Assembly (NCBI GenBank): GCA_018661705.1
Contig: JABJHR010000019.1
Span: forward strand, 62,001-126,000
Direction: 5' to 3'
DNA from: Candidatus Woesearchaeota archaeon
GTDB lineage: Archaea; Nanobdellota; Nanobdellia; Woesearchaeales; DSVV01
Length of the DNA stretch: 64,000 nt
Position numbers and translations under genes: made by a program. Under the pieces are notes generated by a model. It was not told where the DNA came from. It did no database searches and was given only the letters and a program-made list of their open reading frames with translations. This document shows, piece by piece, positions 41,842 to 51,738 of this stretch (its first letter is position 1; the number at the start of each line of letters is the position of its first letter).

Positions 41842-43113
41842 ATGAATTTAAAAAAAGTATGTATTGTTGGTTTGGGCTATGTTGGATTACCTTTGGCCTG
41901 TTTATGTGCTGAAAAGGGCTATTTGACAATTGGTTATGATATTAATGCTAATTTAATCTCTGATTTAAAAAAAGGGATAACTATTCTTGAAGATGCAGAA
42001 CTTAAAGTTAAAATTCAAAATTTAGCTGAAAAAATAATTTATTCACAGGATCCTGAAATAATACACACAGCAGATATTGTGATTATTTGTGTTCCCACCC
42101 CAATTACTTCAGATCATAAGCCAAACTTGGATCCATTAATTAATGCTGTTAATACGATAAAATCAAATCTTAAAACTGGTGCTTTAGTGGTTCTTGAGTC
42201 CACTATTTTTCCAGGAACTACTGAAGATATAATTTTACCTCTTTTTGATAATTTAATTTGTGGTGAAGATTATTTTCTTGCACATTGTCCTGAAAGAATT
42301 GATCCAGGAAATTTAAAATGGAATGTTAGTAATATTCCTCGTGTTGTAGGTGGTGTTAGTGAAATATGTACCACTCATGCTTTTAATTTTTATAACTCAA
42401 TTATTGATGCAGAAATTTTAAAACTTAATTCAGTTAAGGCAGTTGAGGCAACAAAAGTAATGGAAAACTCTTTTAGAGATATTAATATTGCTTTTATGAA
42501 TGAATTAGCAATGTCATTTGAAAAAATGGGAATTGATATCACAGAAGTAATAAAAGCCGCCTCTACAAAGCCATTTTCATTTATGCCACATTGGCCAGGT
42601 TGTGGTGTTGGTGGACATTGTATTCCTGTTGATCCTTATTATTTAATTGAAAAAGCCAAACAAAGTGGTTTTGAGCATAAATTCCTTAAACTTGCAAGAC
42701 AGATTAATAATTCAATGCCTAATTATACTGTTCAAAAAGTAGTAGATGGTTTGAATGAAATTGGGAAATCTGTTAAAGGATCTAAAGTTACTATTCTAGG
42801 TCTTGCTTATAAGCCAGATGTTAGTGATATAAGAGAATCGCCATCTTTTAAGATTATTGAATTATTAAAAAAGAAAGGTGCAAATTTAATTATTTATGAT
42901 CCTTTTGTATTAGATCATTCTAATGTACTCACCCTTGATGAAGCTTTACATTGTGATTGTGTTGTATTAGTCACCTCTCATTCTCAATTTAAAACAATTT
43001 CATCTGATCTTTTAAAGCAAAAAGATGTGCGTGTTTTAATTGATGGTCGAAATTTCTTTAATGGGAAAGAAATTATTGATCAAGGAATTGTATATAAGGG
43101 TATTGGTAAATAA
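41842..43113 (+). CDS. UDP-N-acetylhexosamine dehydrogenase (WecC/WbpA-like)
   Basis: The 423 aa protein has Rossmann CIVGLGYVGLPLACLCAEKGY (residues 7-27), CPERIDPGNLKWNVSNIPRVVGG, the catalytic cysteine C260 in GVGGHCIPVDPYYL, and LGLAYKPDVSDIRESPS. The GHCIPVDPYY motif marks the UDP-GlcNAc/UDP-ManNAc dehydrogenase group, distinct from the ugd gene 4 kb upstream. It gives a UDP-HexNAcA for the glycan. Monocistronic plus-strand gene with TATA-like CTTATATAG about 30 nt upstream. Confidence 0.9.
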   Translation: MNLKKVCIVGLGYVGLPLACLCAEKGYLTIGYDINANLISDLKKGITILEDAELKVKIQNLAEKIIYSQDPEIIHTADIVIICVPTPITSDHKPNLDPLINAVNTIKSNLKTGALVVLESTIFPGTTEDIILPLFDNLICGEDYFLAHCPERIDPGNLKWNVSNIPRVVGGVSEICTTHAFNFYNSIIDAEILKLNSVKAVEATKVMENSFRDINIAFMNELAMSFEKMGIDITEVIKAASTKPFSFMPHWPGCGVGGHCIPVDPYYLIEKAKQSGFEHKFLKLARQINNSMPNYTVQKVVDGLNEIGKSVKGSKVTILGLAYKPDVSDIRESPSFKIIELLKKKGANLIIYDPFVLDHSNVLTLDEALHCDCVVLVTSHSQFKTISSDLLKQKDVRVLIDGRNFFNGKEIIDQGIVYKGIGK

Positions 43114-43332
43114 TTGTGTTTATGTATGTACTTTATTTTGATTAATCAAATTTGTTTAAATTCACCACCTTTTTGTTATAAATTTTTGAGATTTTGAACT
43201 AGTACTACATAACATTTATAAATTCTTTTTTATTAAATCCCTTTATATTTAATCATCTTTAATTAACGTTAATAATAATTAATTTTAATGATTAAATTAA
43301 TAATATTACAATAAGATTGGTTAAACAGAAAA

Positions 43333-44751
43333 ATGAAGACACTTTTTATTAATCCACCATTTACTTCTTATGGTAGAGGTATAAAGGGCTATGGTGGCCA
43401 GTCAATGCCCATTAATTTAGCCTATTTGGCATCTTTTTTAATTGAGAATGGTTACACTAATACAAATATCTTGGACGCAGAGGTATTAAATCTAAGTTAC
43501 AAAGAAGTTATATTACATATAAAAAAAGCTAATCCAGATATTATAGGATTTACTTCTCCAACTCCTGCTTTTCAACAAGTAGTTGATATTTCACAAGTAA
43601 TTAAGAAACATTTTCCTAATATTAAAATTATTATAGGTGGTGTTCATCCTTCTGCAATGCCTTTTAGTACGATGGATGAAGGGTGTTTTGATTATATTTG
43701 TTATGGTGAGGGAGAAATTACCATGCTTGAGCTTGTTAAGGCTCTTGAGAAAGATAATCCCAATTTATCAAAGATTGATGGGCTTATATTTAAGAAGGGG
43801 AAAAAAACAATTCAAAATAAACCAAGAAAATTAATTGAAAATCTAGATATTTTGCCATTTCCAGCAAGAAATCTTTTACCACTTAAGTTATATTATCCTT
43901 CTCCAGCAAAAAGTGTTAGTGAAAAAAATGGTACTTCAATAATCACTTCTCGGGGTTGTCCTTTTAATTGTACATATTGTGTTGCCAAGGTTGTGTGGAC
44001 AAGAAGAGTTAGATTTAGATCTGCAAAAAATGTTGTAGATGAGATGGAGGAGTGTGTTAAAAGATATAATCTTGGTGAGTTTAATCTTCATGATGAGCTT
44101 TTTACTGCATCAGAAAAAAGAGTAATCGAAATTTGTAAAGAGATTTTAAAACGGAAATTAGATGTTTCTTGGGTTTGTATGGCAAGAGTGGACACAATAC
44201 ATTCTGAAAGAATGTTAAGATATATGAAAAAAGCAGGTTGTGGTAAGATTGTGTTTGGTTTTGAATCAGGTTCACAAAAAGTTTTAGATCTAATGAATAA
44301 AGGCACTACTATTGAACAAGCAATAAAAGCTGTAAGAAAGGTAAAAAAAGTTAATATTAAATCTGCGGGTAGTTTTATGCTTGGTAATATTGGGGAGACT
44401 AGAAAGACTATGAGGCAGACAATTGATTTTGCAAAGAAATTAAATACCGACACAACGGTTTTTTTTCAAACTAGTCCTTATCCGGGAACGCAAATTTATT
44501 ATACTGCATTAAAAGAAGGTTATCTTGGAAAGGATTTAAAATGGAGAGATTTTGCTTTACTATCAAAGAATCAGCCAGCATTAAATTTACCTAATTTGCC
44601 CCCTCATGTTGTTAAAAAATGGGTTAGAAAGGCATATAGGGAGTTTTATTTTAGACCAGGTTATCTTCTTAATCAATTATCTTGTATTAGGAGTATACGT
44701 GATATCAACAGAATGTGGAACGGTGTAAAATTATTAGTTCAAGTGGGTTAA
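43333..44751 (+). CDS. B12-binding-domain radical SAM protein
   Basis: The 472 aa protein has an N-terminal cobalamin-binding-like Rossmann domain (TLFINPPF, ANPDIIGFTSPTPAFQQ, IKIIIGGVHPSAMP) followed by radical SAM cysteines in ITSRGCPFNCTYCVAK (first Cys about residue 209, CX3CX2C). VFGFESGSQKVLDLMNKGTTIEQA and FMLGNIGETRKTMRQTIDFA are the usual barrel motifs. Members of this class methylate, ring-contract or rearrange small molecules, and some act on lipids or hopanoids. The substrate is unknown. Four such proteins lie in this island. Convergent with the UPF0104 gene (4-nt overlap of stops). Confidence 0.88.
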   Translation: MKTLFINPPFTSYGRGIKGYGGQSMPINLAYLASFLIENGYTNTNILDAEVLNLSYKEVILHIKKANPDIIGFTSPTPAFQQVVDISQVIKKHFPNIKIIIGGVHPSAMPFSTMDEGCFDYICYGEGEITMLELVKALEKDNPNLSKIDGLIFKKGKKTIQNKPRKLIENLDILPFPARNLLPLKLYYPSPAKSVSEKNGTSIITSRGCPFNCTYCVAKVVWTRRVRFRSAKNVVDEMEECVKRYNLGEFNLHDELFTASEKRVIEICKEILKRKLDVSWVCMARVDTIHSERMLRYMKKAGCGKIVFGFESGSQKVLDLMNKGTTIEQAIKAVRKVKKVNIKSAGSFMLGNIGETRKTMRQTIDFAKKLNTDTTVFFQTSPYPGTQIYYTALKEGYLGKDLKWRDFALLSKNQPALNLPNLPPHVVKKWVRKAYREFYFRPGYLLNQLSCIRSIRDINRMWNGVKLLVQVG

Positions 44752-45689
44752 TGTTGTGTTTTTAATTTTTTTCTAAGAAATAATATTAATCCTGGTAAAC
44801 CCATAATTAAATTTATTAAGAATATTAAAAGCGAAAAAGCAACTGTTGTTTCTTTATTTATTCCTATTTGTGAAAATAAGATTAATAGTGTGGCATCTCT
44901 TGTCCCTAAGCCATTAAAGCTTATTGGTATTAATGTAATTAAAGAGGTTATTGCTATGCTTGCTGCCAAATAATAAAAGCTTATATCTATATTAATTGAT
45001 ACAGCAAGAACATAAATCATTATAAAATAGAGAATCCATCCAATTAATGTGAGGACAAGCTGAACTATGTAATCTGTTGGTTTAATTAATTTTATTGAAT
45101 TTATTAATTCTTTGAAGGTTTCTTTTGACTTATTTTTTATTTTTTTAGGTAAAATAAATCTATAAGATAATTTTAGTATTTTTTTCCAGAATAATATTAA
45201 TATTATCCCTATGATTGTGCTTATTACAATTATTATGGTTAAAAGATTAAAATATCCTTCAAATGATTTTGAGATGAGAAATAAACTAAGATATCCAATA
45301 ATTATTAACGTTAGTAAGTCATATATTCTATCAATAATTGTTGATACAAATGATCTTAACATGGAATTTTCTTTATTTTTTATATAGACTGCTTTAAATA
45401 GTTCACCTAACTTTCCGGGGGAAATATTTCCAAAATATATGCCAATATTATACAAATAAAAACATTTCAAAAAGTTAGTTTCTTTAAGTTTTAATGATCT
45501 TGTTATTAATAGCCATCTATATGATTTAACTACAATTATTAAGATTATTAATACAAATCCCCCTACTAAGTATTTTATATTAATCATTTTTAGTATTGAG
45601 AAAACAGTTGTATAATCTATATTTAATAAGATTACAGCGAATATTATTAATCCCAGACTTTTAATTATATGGGGTAATTTTATGTCCAT
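44748..45689 (-). CDS. UPF0104/LPG synthase TM-region-like membrane protein
   Basis: The 313 aa protein has about eight membrane helices. It contains SYRWLLITRSLKLKETNFLKCFYLYNIGIYFGNISPGKLGELFKAVYI and the C-terminal PISFNGLGTRDATLLILFSQIGI, which are the conserved blocks of the lysylphosphatidylglycerol synthase TM region/UPF0104 family. In archaea these often lie in N-glycosylation loci and are proposed flippases or lipid-carrier transporters; that function is inferred. Confidence 0.88.
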   Translation of the reverse strand: MDIKLPHIIKSLGLIIFAVILLNIDYTTVFSILKMINIKYLVGGFVLIILIIVVKSYRWLLITRSLKLKETNFLKCFYLYNIGIYFGNISPGKLGELFKAVYIKNKENSMLRSFVSTIIDRIYDLLTLIIIGYLSLFLISKSFEGYFNLLTIIIVISTIIGIILILFWKKILKLSYRFILPKKIKNKSKETFKELINSIKLIKPTDYIVQLVLTLIGWILYFIMIYVLAVSINIDISFYYLAASIAITSLITLIPISFNGLGTRDATLLILFSQIGINKETTVAFSLLIFLINLIMGLPGLILFLRKKLKTQH

Positions 45690-45842
45690 TTTAATGGTTA
45701 AATATTGCTGATCTCTTTATATTTTTAATGCAACATTTGAACAATTTATTTGGGATAACTAGGGCCAAGGATTTATTTTTTATATAGTATCTATGTTTCT
45801 AAAACTTTATTAATTGTCAGGTAATTCTCTCAATTACAACTT

Positions 45843-47657
45843 ATGGGCTTTAAAATGGGAAGAATAATTAAAAAAGGGAATAATTTGTACACTATTGCCC
45901 TAATTTTATTCTTTCTTTCTGTCGCTTCTCAATTAATTACATTAGGATATCCAATTCCAGGTGATAGTGTTGTTTTTGCAGACATAACTGAGAAGTTTCA
46001 TAATCAAAATTATATCACTCATATTTCTGAATCAGCTTTAAATAAAGTTCTACCCTTATACTCTTTTATTAGTTCAATTTTTATGTCTCTAACCAATGCT
46101 CCGGATGCAATTAGATTATTAAGCATCTTATCTAGTAGTTTAACAATTGTTTTAATCTATTTATTTGCAAGGGCAATGAAGCTTTCTACTTTAGTAAGTA
46201 TTCTTGTTGCTTTACTGGTACTATTTAATCCGTGGTATTTTTATTATACCTCTACTTTACCATTAACAGAAAGTTTATCTGTATTTTTAGTTACCTTTGC
46301 CTATTTTCTTTACTATCTTGAACATAGGTACCTTAGTGCGATTTTTTTTAGTTTGTCAATTATGACTAGGCATACTAATGCATTATTTGTTATTCCAATA
46401 TGTTTCTTATATTTTTTAAAAATTTTTAGATCTTGTAAAAATAATAAACATAATAAATATTATAAACTAAAAACACTTAAGGATATGTATCCTCAAATTA
46501 AAATATTACTTCTTTTTAGCTTGATTGTTTTTTCTCCTTTTGTTCTTTGGATGGGATATAATTCTTATAATCAGGTAGACATCCAGGATACTGATTATGT
46601 TGGCCATCTCGAATTGAATCCTAACAAAGGATTATCAATTGTTCCCGTCTATTTTCAGGTTCTTGGAGAATACATCTTAAAAGTATTACCAATTATGTTT
46701 CTTTTTCTGTTACCTTTAATAATTATTAATTATTTTTTTGTGCTCAATTATAAAAAATGCTCTAAACACAAGTTAATGGAAAAACCAATCACAAAGTTTT
46801 GGAACAAAGTAGTGAGGAAAGTAAGAGATAAAGAGAAAGTTTTTTGGATATTAATATTAATTGCATTTCTTTTACATTTGTTATTTTACTCATGGTGGGT
46901 TGCTATCATGGTTGACCAGTTCTTCCAAGGTATTTGGGAGAAAATAAGATATCTTGTTCTTTTTATTCCATTATTTACTTTAATGGCTTTTCGTTTTGAT
47001 TTAATATCACTCCTTAGTGAAGCTTATAAAAAAATTAACAAAAGTAAAAGTTACAAAAAAAGATCTGGTAAGTATAAAAAAGTTTATTGTTTCATGTTGA
47101 ACAAACGATTATTGTGTTTTATACTATTATTAATATTTATATCACTTACTGGTTTTGTTAATTTAGGTTTTGTTAAAGACCACGTTGACAAGGTAATTCC
47201 TTCAAAAAGTATTTATGCACAACGTTCATGGCACCAACACCAAGCGATTTCTTTATTTTACAATTATTTAGGAGAACAAGAAATTCAAAAGGGGGTTGTT
47301 GTAATTGGTGTGCTTAGTAAAGAATCAGAGATGGGTCATATAAATTATTATCTTGGTGATTATTTTAATAAGGGATCGGTTAAGATAAATTATATTGCTC
47401 TAAAGACTCAAGAAAAATTAACAAATAAAGAAGTAAATACAACAATTCAAAAGAATAACAATTATTTTGAAGATAAGTTAGTATTTATTTTTTCTGAATT
47501 TAGTAAAGAAGATACAATTAATCGATTAAAAGAGTATTCTGTTATAGAGGATATTAAAATTAAAAAGGTCATACAAACAAAAAGCCAACCATTTGTATCT
47601 CTTTTTAGTACAGAAGGGCTTTACATAAATAAACAAACAATTGTAGAAATAAATTAA
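45843..47657 (+). CDS. Multi-membrane GT-C glycosyltransferase (GT39/ArnT-like)
   Basis: The 604 aa protein has about 11-12 membrane helices. The first loop contains LGYPIPGDSVVFADITEKF with an acidic residue typical of the GT-C catalytic loop, followed by LSILSSSLTIVLIYLFARAM and YYLEHRYLSAIFFSLSIMTRHTNALF, the PMT_2/ArnT pattern. The C-terminal 120 residues are extracytoplasmic. It probably transfers sugar from a polyprenyl-phosphate donor to the surface glycan. ATG 45855 is an alternative start. Confidence 0.82.
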   Translation: MGFKMGRIIKKGNNLYTIALILFFLSVASQLITLGYPIPGDSVVFADITEKFHNQNYITHISESALNKVLPLYSFISSIFMSLTNAPDAIRLLSILSSSLTIVLIYLFARAMKLSTLVSILVALLVLFNPWYFYYTSTLPLTESLSVFLVTFAYFLYYLEHRYLSAIFFSLSIMTRHTNALFVIPICFLYFLKIFRSCKNNKHNKYYKLKTLKDMYPQIKILLLFSLIVFSPFVLWMGYNSYNQVDIQDTDYVGHLELNPNKGLSIVPVYFQVLGEYILKVLPIMFLFLLPLIIINYFFVLNYKKCSKHKLMEKPITKFWNKVVRKVRDKEKVFWILILIAFLLHLLFYSWWVAIMVDQFFQGIWEKIRYLVLFIPLFTLMAFRFDLISLLSEAYKKINKSKSYKKRSGKYKKVYCFMLNKRLLCFILLLIFISLTGFVNLGFVKDHVDKVIPSKSIYAQRSWHQHQAISLFYNYLGEQEIQKGVVVIGVLSKESEMGHINYYLGDYFNKGSVKINYIALKTQEKLTNKEVNTTIQKNNNYFEDKLVFIFSEFSKEDTINRLKEYSVIEDIKIKKVIQTKSQPFVSLFSTEGLYINKQTIVEIN

Positions 47658-48391
47658 CGTTTTAGTAAATTTCTAAAGAAACTTTTAAGAAGTACATTTC
47701 CTGTTCCCAAGGCATTTACTTTTGAGTCTCCCCCCATTCTTCTTCTATAAGGTACTGGAACTTCTTTAATTCTTAATTTTGCTTTTGAAGCTTCAAATAA
47801 TAACTCTAGGTCTGGCCATTCTTTTTCACTTAATTTTCCTGCTAGTTTTTTTCTAACAAATGCTTTAGACCCACAAAAGACGTCTGTAAACCATGTTCTT
47901 AATACAATTGAAGTCATGAATGCAAAAATCTTGTTTCCAATTTTATTTGTTGTAGTCATAGCTCCTTTTTCCATAGGGTAGAAAAATCTAGTCCCATTAA
48001 CAAAATCAACTTCACCATTAAAGATTGGTTTAACTAATCTTGCTAATTCTTGTCCTCCTACTGTTAAATCTCCATCCATAATAATAACAACATCACCTTT
48101 TGCTTTTTCTAATCCTAATAAAAAGGCCCCACCTTTTCCTCTTTTTTCAGAAGAATGGTGGACAAATACATTTCCTAATTCTTTCCCAATTTTTTCTGCA
48201 ATTTCTGTTGTTTTATCTTTACCATCATCCATAACAAGAATTTCTACTTCCCATGCCATTTTTGGAATATCTCGAAGACATCTTTCAATATTTTCTTCTT
48301 CATTATATGTTGGAATGATTATTGATAATGATTTGTAAGGTATAGTTTCATTATCATTTGTTTTTATATTCTCAATTTTGTTTATTTCCAT
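47654..48391 (-). CDS. Glycosyltransferase family 2
   Basis: I start at ATG 48391 (MEINKIENIK), 245 aa, since the longer track start runs through the neighbouring cupin gene. It has a GT-A fold: LSIIIPTYNEEENIERCLRD, EILVMDDGKDKT, AKGDVVIIMDGDLTVGGQEL (DxD), FVNGTRFFYP and PVPYRRRMGGDSKVN. It resembles Dpm1/WcaA-type transferases without C-terminal membrane helices. Its stop overlaps the stop of the GT-C gene (convergent). It is last in the minus-strand group running down from the GT-C gene at 48.8-50.6 kb. Confidence 0.88.
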   Translation of the reverse strand: MEINKIENIKTNDNETIPYKSLSIIIPTYNEEENIERCLRDIPKMAWEVEILVMDDGKDKTTEIAEKIGKELGNVFVHHSSEKRGKGGAFLLGLEKAKGDVVIIMDGDLTVGGQELARLVKPIFNGEVDFVNGTRFFYPMEKGAMTTTNKIGNKIFAFMTSIVLRTWFTDVFCGSKAFVRKKLAGKLSEKEWPDLELLFEASKAKLRIKEVPVPYRRRMGGDSKVNALGTGNVLLKSFFRNLLKR

Positions 48392-48419
48392 TTTCTTTCT
48401 TTTTATATGTGTGTCTTTA

Positions 48420-48794
48420 TTAATTTTGTTGTGATCCGTCTTCTCTAAATAAGTCTGGGTCATTTGGATTAAATGGTTCAGATAGTAATACAATAAATTC
48501 CAGATCTGTTAGTGCTTCAACAATGTGTACTTCATATGGCTCAACGATAAAACAATCACCTTTTTTCATTATTGCAGTTATTTCTTCTTCACTTTTTATG
48601 TTTTTAATTGTTAGCTTTAATTCTCCTCCAACAATATAGAAAAATTCATTGCAACTTTTATGGTAATGATTTCCTCTTATAGTTCCCATTTTTGTAAATG
48701 AGTGATTTATTTGTTTCCAAACACCATCCTGCATTATTTCTATGAGATAACCTCTTTCATCACTTAATTTATTAACTGGTTTTATTATTTTCAT
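48420..48794 (-). CDS. Cupin protein, sugar 3,4-ketoisomerase/WxcM-like
   Basis: In the 124 aa single-domain cupin KMGTIRGNHYHKSCNEFFYIVGGELKLTI has the histidine pair of the barrel, and MKKGDCFIVEPYEVHIVEAL the second conserved block. It looks like the FdtA/WxcM-type dTDP-sugar isomerases or a capsule-assembly cupin. Substrate unknown. It ends 28 nt before the GT2 gene and begins 14 nt after the GT-C gene, so all three are probably one operon. Confidence 0.75.
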   Translation of the reverse strand: MKIIKPVNKLSDERGYLIEIMQDGVWKQINHSFTKMGTIRGNHYHKSCNEFFYIVGGELKLTIKNIKSEEEITAIMKKGDCFIVEPYEVHIVEALTDLEFIVLLSEPFNPNDPDLFREDGSQQN

Positions 48795-48808
48795 TTTATC
48801 ATCCTACT

Positions 48809-50626
48809 CTATTTTTTAATATATTCTCTTACTCTAAAATAAGGGTTATCTGAAGTTAATCCTGTTTTTTCTGTTACATCAATTGTATTCTCCATTATCC
48901 ATTTATATTGTTCTGGATGTGATTTTGATATGTCTGATTCAGTTTCAAGGCCAACTCCAACAATTCTTTGATAGAGATTAAATACAAAATACTTTACTTT
49001 TCCCTTCTTAACATGTTTTTCAATCCAATCAACATCAATGCGTGCATAGTTAGCTGTTTTTCTTTGAGTATAAAATAATACTGATTTATCTTCATAATGA
49101 ATTACCGTAACATATTCTAGTCCTTTTGTATTTTCATCAAGAAAATCAGATACTGTTTTTATAGCTTCTGGTCTTTTGTATATTCCGATTCCCCAAATTA
49201 CAAGTAAAGAGGCAGTTAAAATATTAATTACCAAGAATAATGCAATAACAATTCCTGCTCCTTTTTTTAACTTTTCTTTATTCCATTTTCTGAATTTTAT
49301 TAATATTGTTAGTGCTATAGTTATTAAAAGTACTAACAGAAAAATGAGATAAAAATGTTCATTAATTATTGTTAATAATAGTGCAATTACACCCTTAGTA
49401 ATTTTTAAGTTAAATAAACTTGGAAATAAATAAAGCATAATAATGCCGTATAATGTAGTAAATCCCCATAGCAACGGAAATGCTATGCTTTTATTTTTAA
49501 TAAATTTAACATATGAAACGTATATTCCTAAACTTGCTAGAACAACATACGAAGGTGTAAACACAACTTGTCTTTGCAAATATGGTTGTTTGTTTATATA
49601 GAATAAAATTGAAATTGAAATGTATGCTAACCATAAAATATATTCTGGTTTTTTAATGCTTTTTATAATTTTCTTTATTGAAAATACAATTCCATAACAC
49701 ATAGAAACAAATATTAATCCTATGAATGGTGTTAATATGAGGTGTTTACCCATAATTATTATGTTTTTACTAAATGGCATGTACCCATGGTAATTTTTAT
49801 CTAAACCAAGGCTGTGTATAGTGACATATCCTATCCACTTTAAATATGATGTATCATTCCATAAAATGACAGGAATAATCATATAGACCAAATAAACAAC
49901 ACAAGCAATTGACCATGCAATGATAAAATGTTTATATTTTACTAAAAAGTATTTTATGATTTTAAGAATTCTCAGTTTTCTTATATTTTTAAAATCATTA
50001 TTCTTAATGAACAAGTATGGTATCAAACATAAAAGAGGTAATATGCCTCTAAAGTCTGTTGTGAGTACGTTTATTAGAAACATCATTGCTGCAAGATAAA
50101 TATAATGTGTTTTTTTGTCTTCAATTGCTTTTACTACAAAAAAGATTGTTAAAACAACATAAAATGTTAATGCGCTATGAAGAAATCCTGCCCTTGAAAA
50201 AAGTATATGGAATGGAGAAAATGCAAATAAAATACTTGCAATATATGCTATTTTGGTATTGAATTGTCTTTTTATAAGATAAAATAATGGGATTATGGTA
50301 AGTATAGCAAAAATTATACTTGGTAGTTTAACAGCAGTATTGGTATAACCAAAGATAAATATAAATGGAACAATCGGGGTAGCTGCAAAGGGCCTATTAT
50401 ATTTCATATTGTTAAGGGATGAAAGATCATCAGGAAATGCAGGATAAATGGCTTTTATGGGATCTTCTATAATATAACTTGCCATTGTTGCATATTGAGA
50501 ATCATCCCCCCCACTAAGTTCTCCTGTGTTGTGGAATCTCACAGCAAAGGCTAATAACATTAAGAGAATAAGAAAGATAAATTCTTTTTTAAACTGTTTT
50601 TTGTTTTTTCTTGCGATTAATCCCAT
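48809..50626 (-). CDS. Multi-membrane GT-C glycosyltransferase (GT39/ArnT-like)
   Basis: The 605 aa protein has about 12 membrane helices and a basic N-terminus (MGLIARKNKKQFKKEF). The first loop has GELSGGDDSQYATMASYIIEDP with two Asp, the GT-C catalytic pattern, and KRQFNTKIAYIASILFAFSPFHILFSRAGFLHSALTFY is the PMT_2 block. The C-terminal 110 residues (VIHYEDKSVLFYTQRKTANY) form an extracytoplasmic domain. It is a paralogue in type of the gene at 45.8 kb, suggesting two different sugar additions from lipid-phosphate donors. Confidence 0.82.
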   Translation of the reverse strand: MGLIARKNKKQFKKEFIFLILLMLLAFAVRFHNTGELSGGDDSQYATMASYIIEDPIKAIYPAFPDDLSSLNNMKYNRPFAATPIVPFIFIFGYTNTAVKLPSIIFAILTIIPLFYLIKRQFNTKIAYIASILFAFSPFHILFSRAGFLHSALTFYVVLTIFFVVKAIEDKKTHYIYLAAMMFLINVLTTDFRGILPLLCLIPYLFIKNNDFKNIRKLRILKIIKYFLVKYKHFIIAWSIACVVYLVYMIIPVILWNDTSYLKWIGYVTIHSLGLDKNYHGYMPFSKNIIIMGKHLILTPFIGLIFVSMCYGIVFSIKKIIKSIKKPEYILWLAYISISILFYINKQPYLQRQVVFTPSYVVLASLGIYVSYVKFIKNKSIAFPLLWGFTTLYGIIMLYLFPSLFNLKITKGVIALLLTIINEHFYLIFLLVLLITIALTILIKFRKWNKEKLKKGAGIVIALFLVINILTASLLVIWGIGIYKRPEAIKTVSDFLDENTKGLEYVTVIHYEDKSVLFYTQRKTANYARIDVDWIEKHVKKGKVKYFVFNLYQRIVGVGLETESDISKSHPEQYKWIMENTIDVTEKTGLTSDNPYFRVREYIKK

Positions 50627-50777
50627 TTATTAATGCCCCATCTATGAGAACTGAGCTATATTCTGTTTATATATTTTATTGATTAATAATCTATATTACC
50701 TTCTATATTAATACTTAAATAAATTAATTTTATATGTAAAATTCCTATGGGTAGAATATATCTATAAATTGCAGTGA

Positions 50778-51719
50778 TTATTCTTGTTTTTTTATATCTG
50801 TTATAATCTTGAGCAGGCTTGATTTTAAATCATATTTTGGCTCCCAACTCAATTTTTCTCTTACTTTTTCATAATTCACATTAAAATTAATTTTGGTTTT
50901 ATCAGCATGATCAAGCAATTTTGCTTTAACTACACAATTACACTGTTTCCCTACAAATTCCATTATTTCATTTATGTCATAATCTTTATCTGAACCAATA
51001 TTAAAGATTTCTCCAACTGCTTTTTGTGATGATGCGATTGTAAGTAATACATTTATCACATCCTTAATATGAATAAAATTTAATTTGTTTTCAGGTCGCA
51101 TAAACAGATTAATTTCTTCTTTTTTCTCTAGAACAACTTGTTTTATAATATCATAAATAACACCTCTTTGTAAGCAAGGCCCATAAACATAACTTAATCT
51201 TGCAATAGAAATTGGTGTTTCAAACATTTTATGAAAAAGAAAACAATATTGTTCACATGTGTACTTACTAAGGCTATAAAAATTATCAGGATCTATTTTA
51301 GTTTCTTCAGTACATTTTTGATTTATAGCTAGATTTCTATATAATGCAATTGATGATGGGAATATTACTCTTTTTTTGTCTTTTTTTGCTGCATTAAGAA
51401 CAGTTACTGTTCCAATTATATTAACTTTAGAATCCATTATAGGATCTTTTTGTGCTTTCCAAACAGAAGGATTTGCAGCAAGATGAAAAATTAAATCTAC
51501 TTTATCAACTAATCTAGAAACTAATTCTTGATTAGTTATCTCTCCTTCATATTGTTTAATTTTTTTATCTTCTAATTCTTTATTTTTAGTTCTGCTTAGA
51601 GTTATAACTTCTACTCCCATATCTTTTAGTTTTAAACAAAGATTGCTACCAATAAAACCACTTGCACCTGTAACAAGAACTCTCTTCTCTTTCCAAAATT
51701 CTAAATTGTCATTTTCCAT
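50778..51719 (-). CDS. NAD-dependent nucleotide-sugar epimerase/dehydratase (extended SDR)
   Basis: I start at ATG 51719 (MENDNLEFWKEKRVLVTG), 313 aa; the track start is a GTG inside the upstream gene. It has VTGASGFIGSNLCLKLKD (NAD-binding), DLIFHLAANPSV, FPSSIALY, catalytic YSLSK and RLSYVYGP, then HIKDVINVLLTIA. Possible products include 4-epimers or 4,6-dehydratase products; the SSxxxY strand is SSIALY rather than SSSSVYG. It directly follows a B12-radical SAM gene, with 20 nt between the stop and ATG 51719. Confidence 0.85.
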   Translation of the reverse strand: MENDNLEFWKEKRVLVTGASGFIGSNLCLKLKDMGVEVITLSRTKNKELEDKKIKQYEGEITNQELVSRLVDKVDLIFHLAANPSVWKAQKDPIMDSKVNIIGTVTVLNAAKKDKKRVIFPSSIALYRNLAINQKCTEETKIDPDNFYSLSKYTCEQYCFLFHKMFETPISIARLSYVYGPCLQRGVIYDIIKQVVLEKKEEINLFMRPENKLNFIHIKDVINVLLTIASSQKAVGEIFNIGSDKDYDINEIMEFVGKQCNCVVKAKLLDHADKTKINFNVNYEKVREKLSWEPKYDLKSSLLKIITDIKKQE

Positions 51720-51738
51720 ATTCTTTAGCCAATTCAAT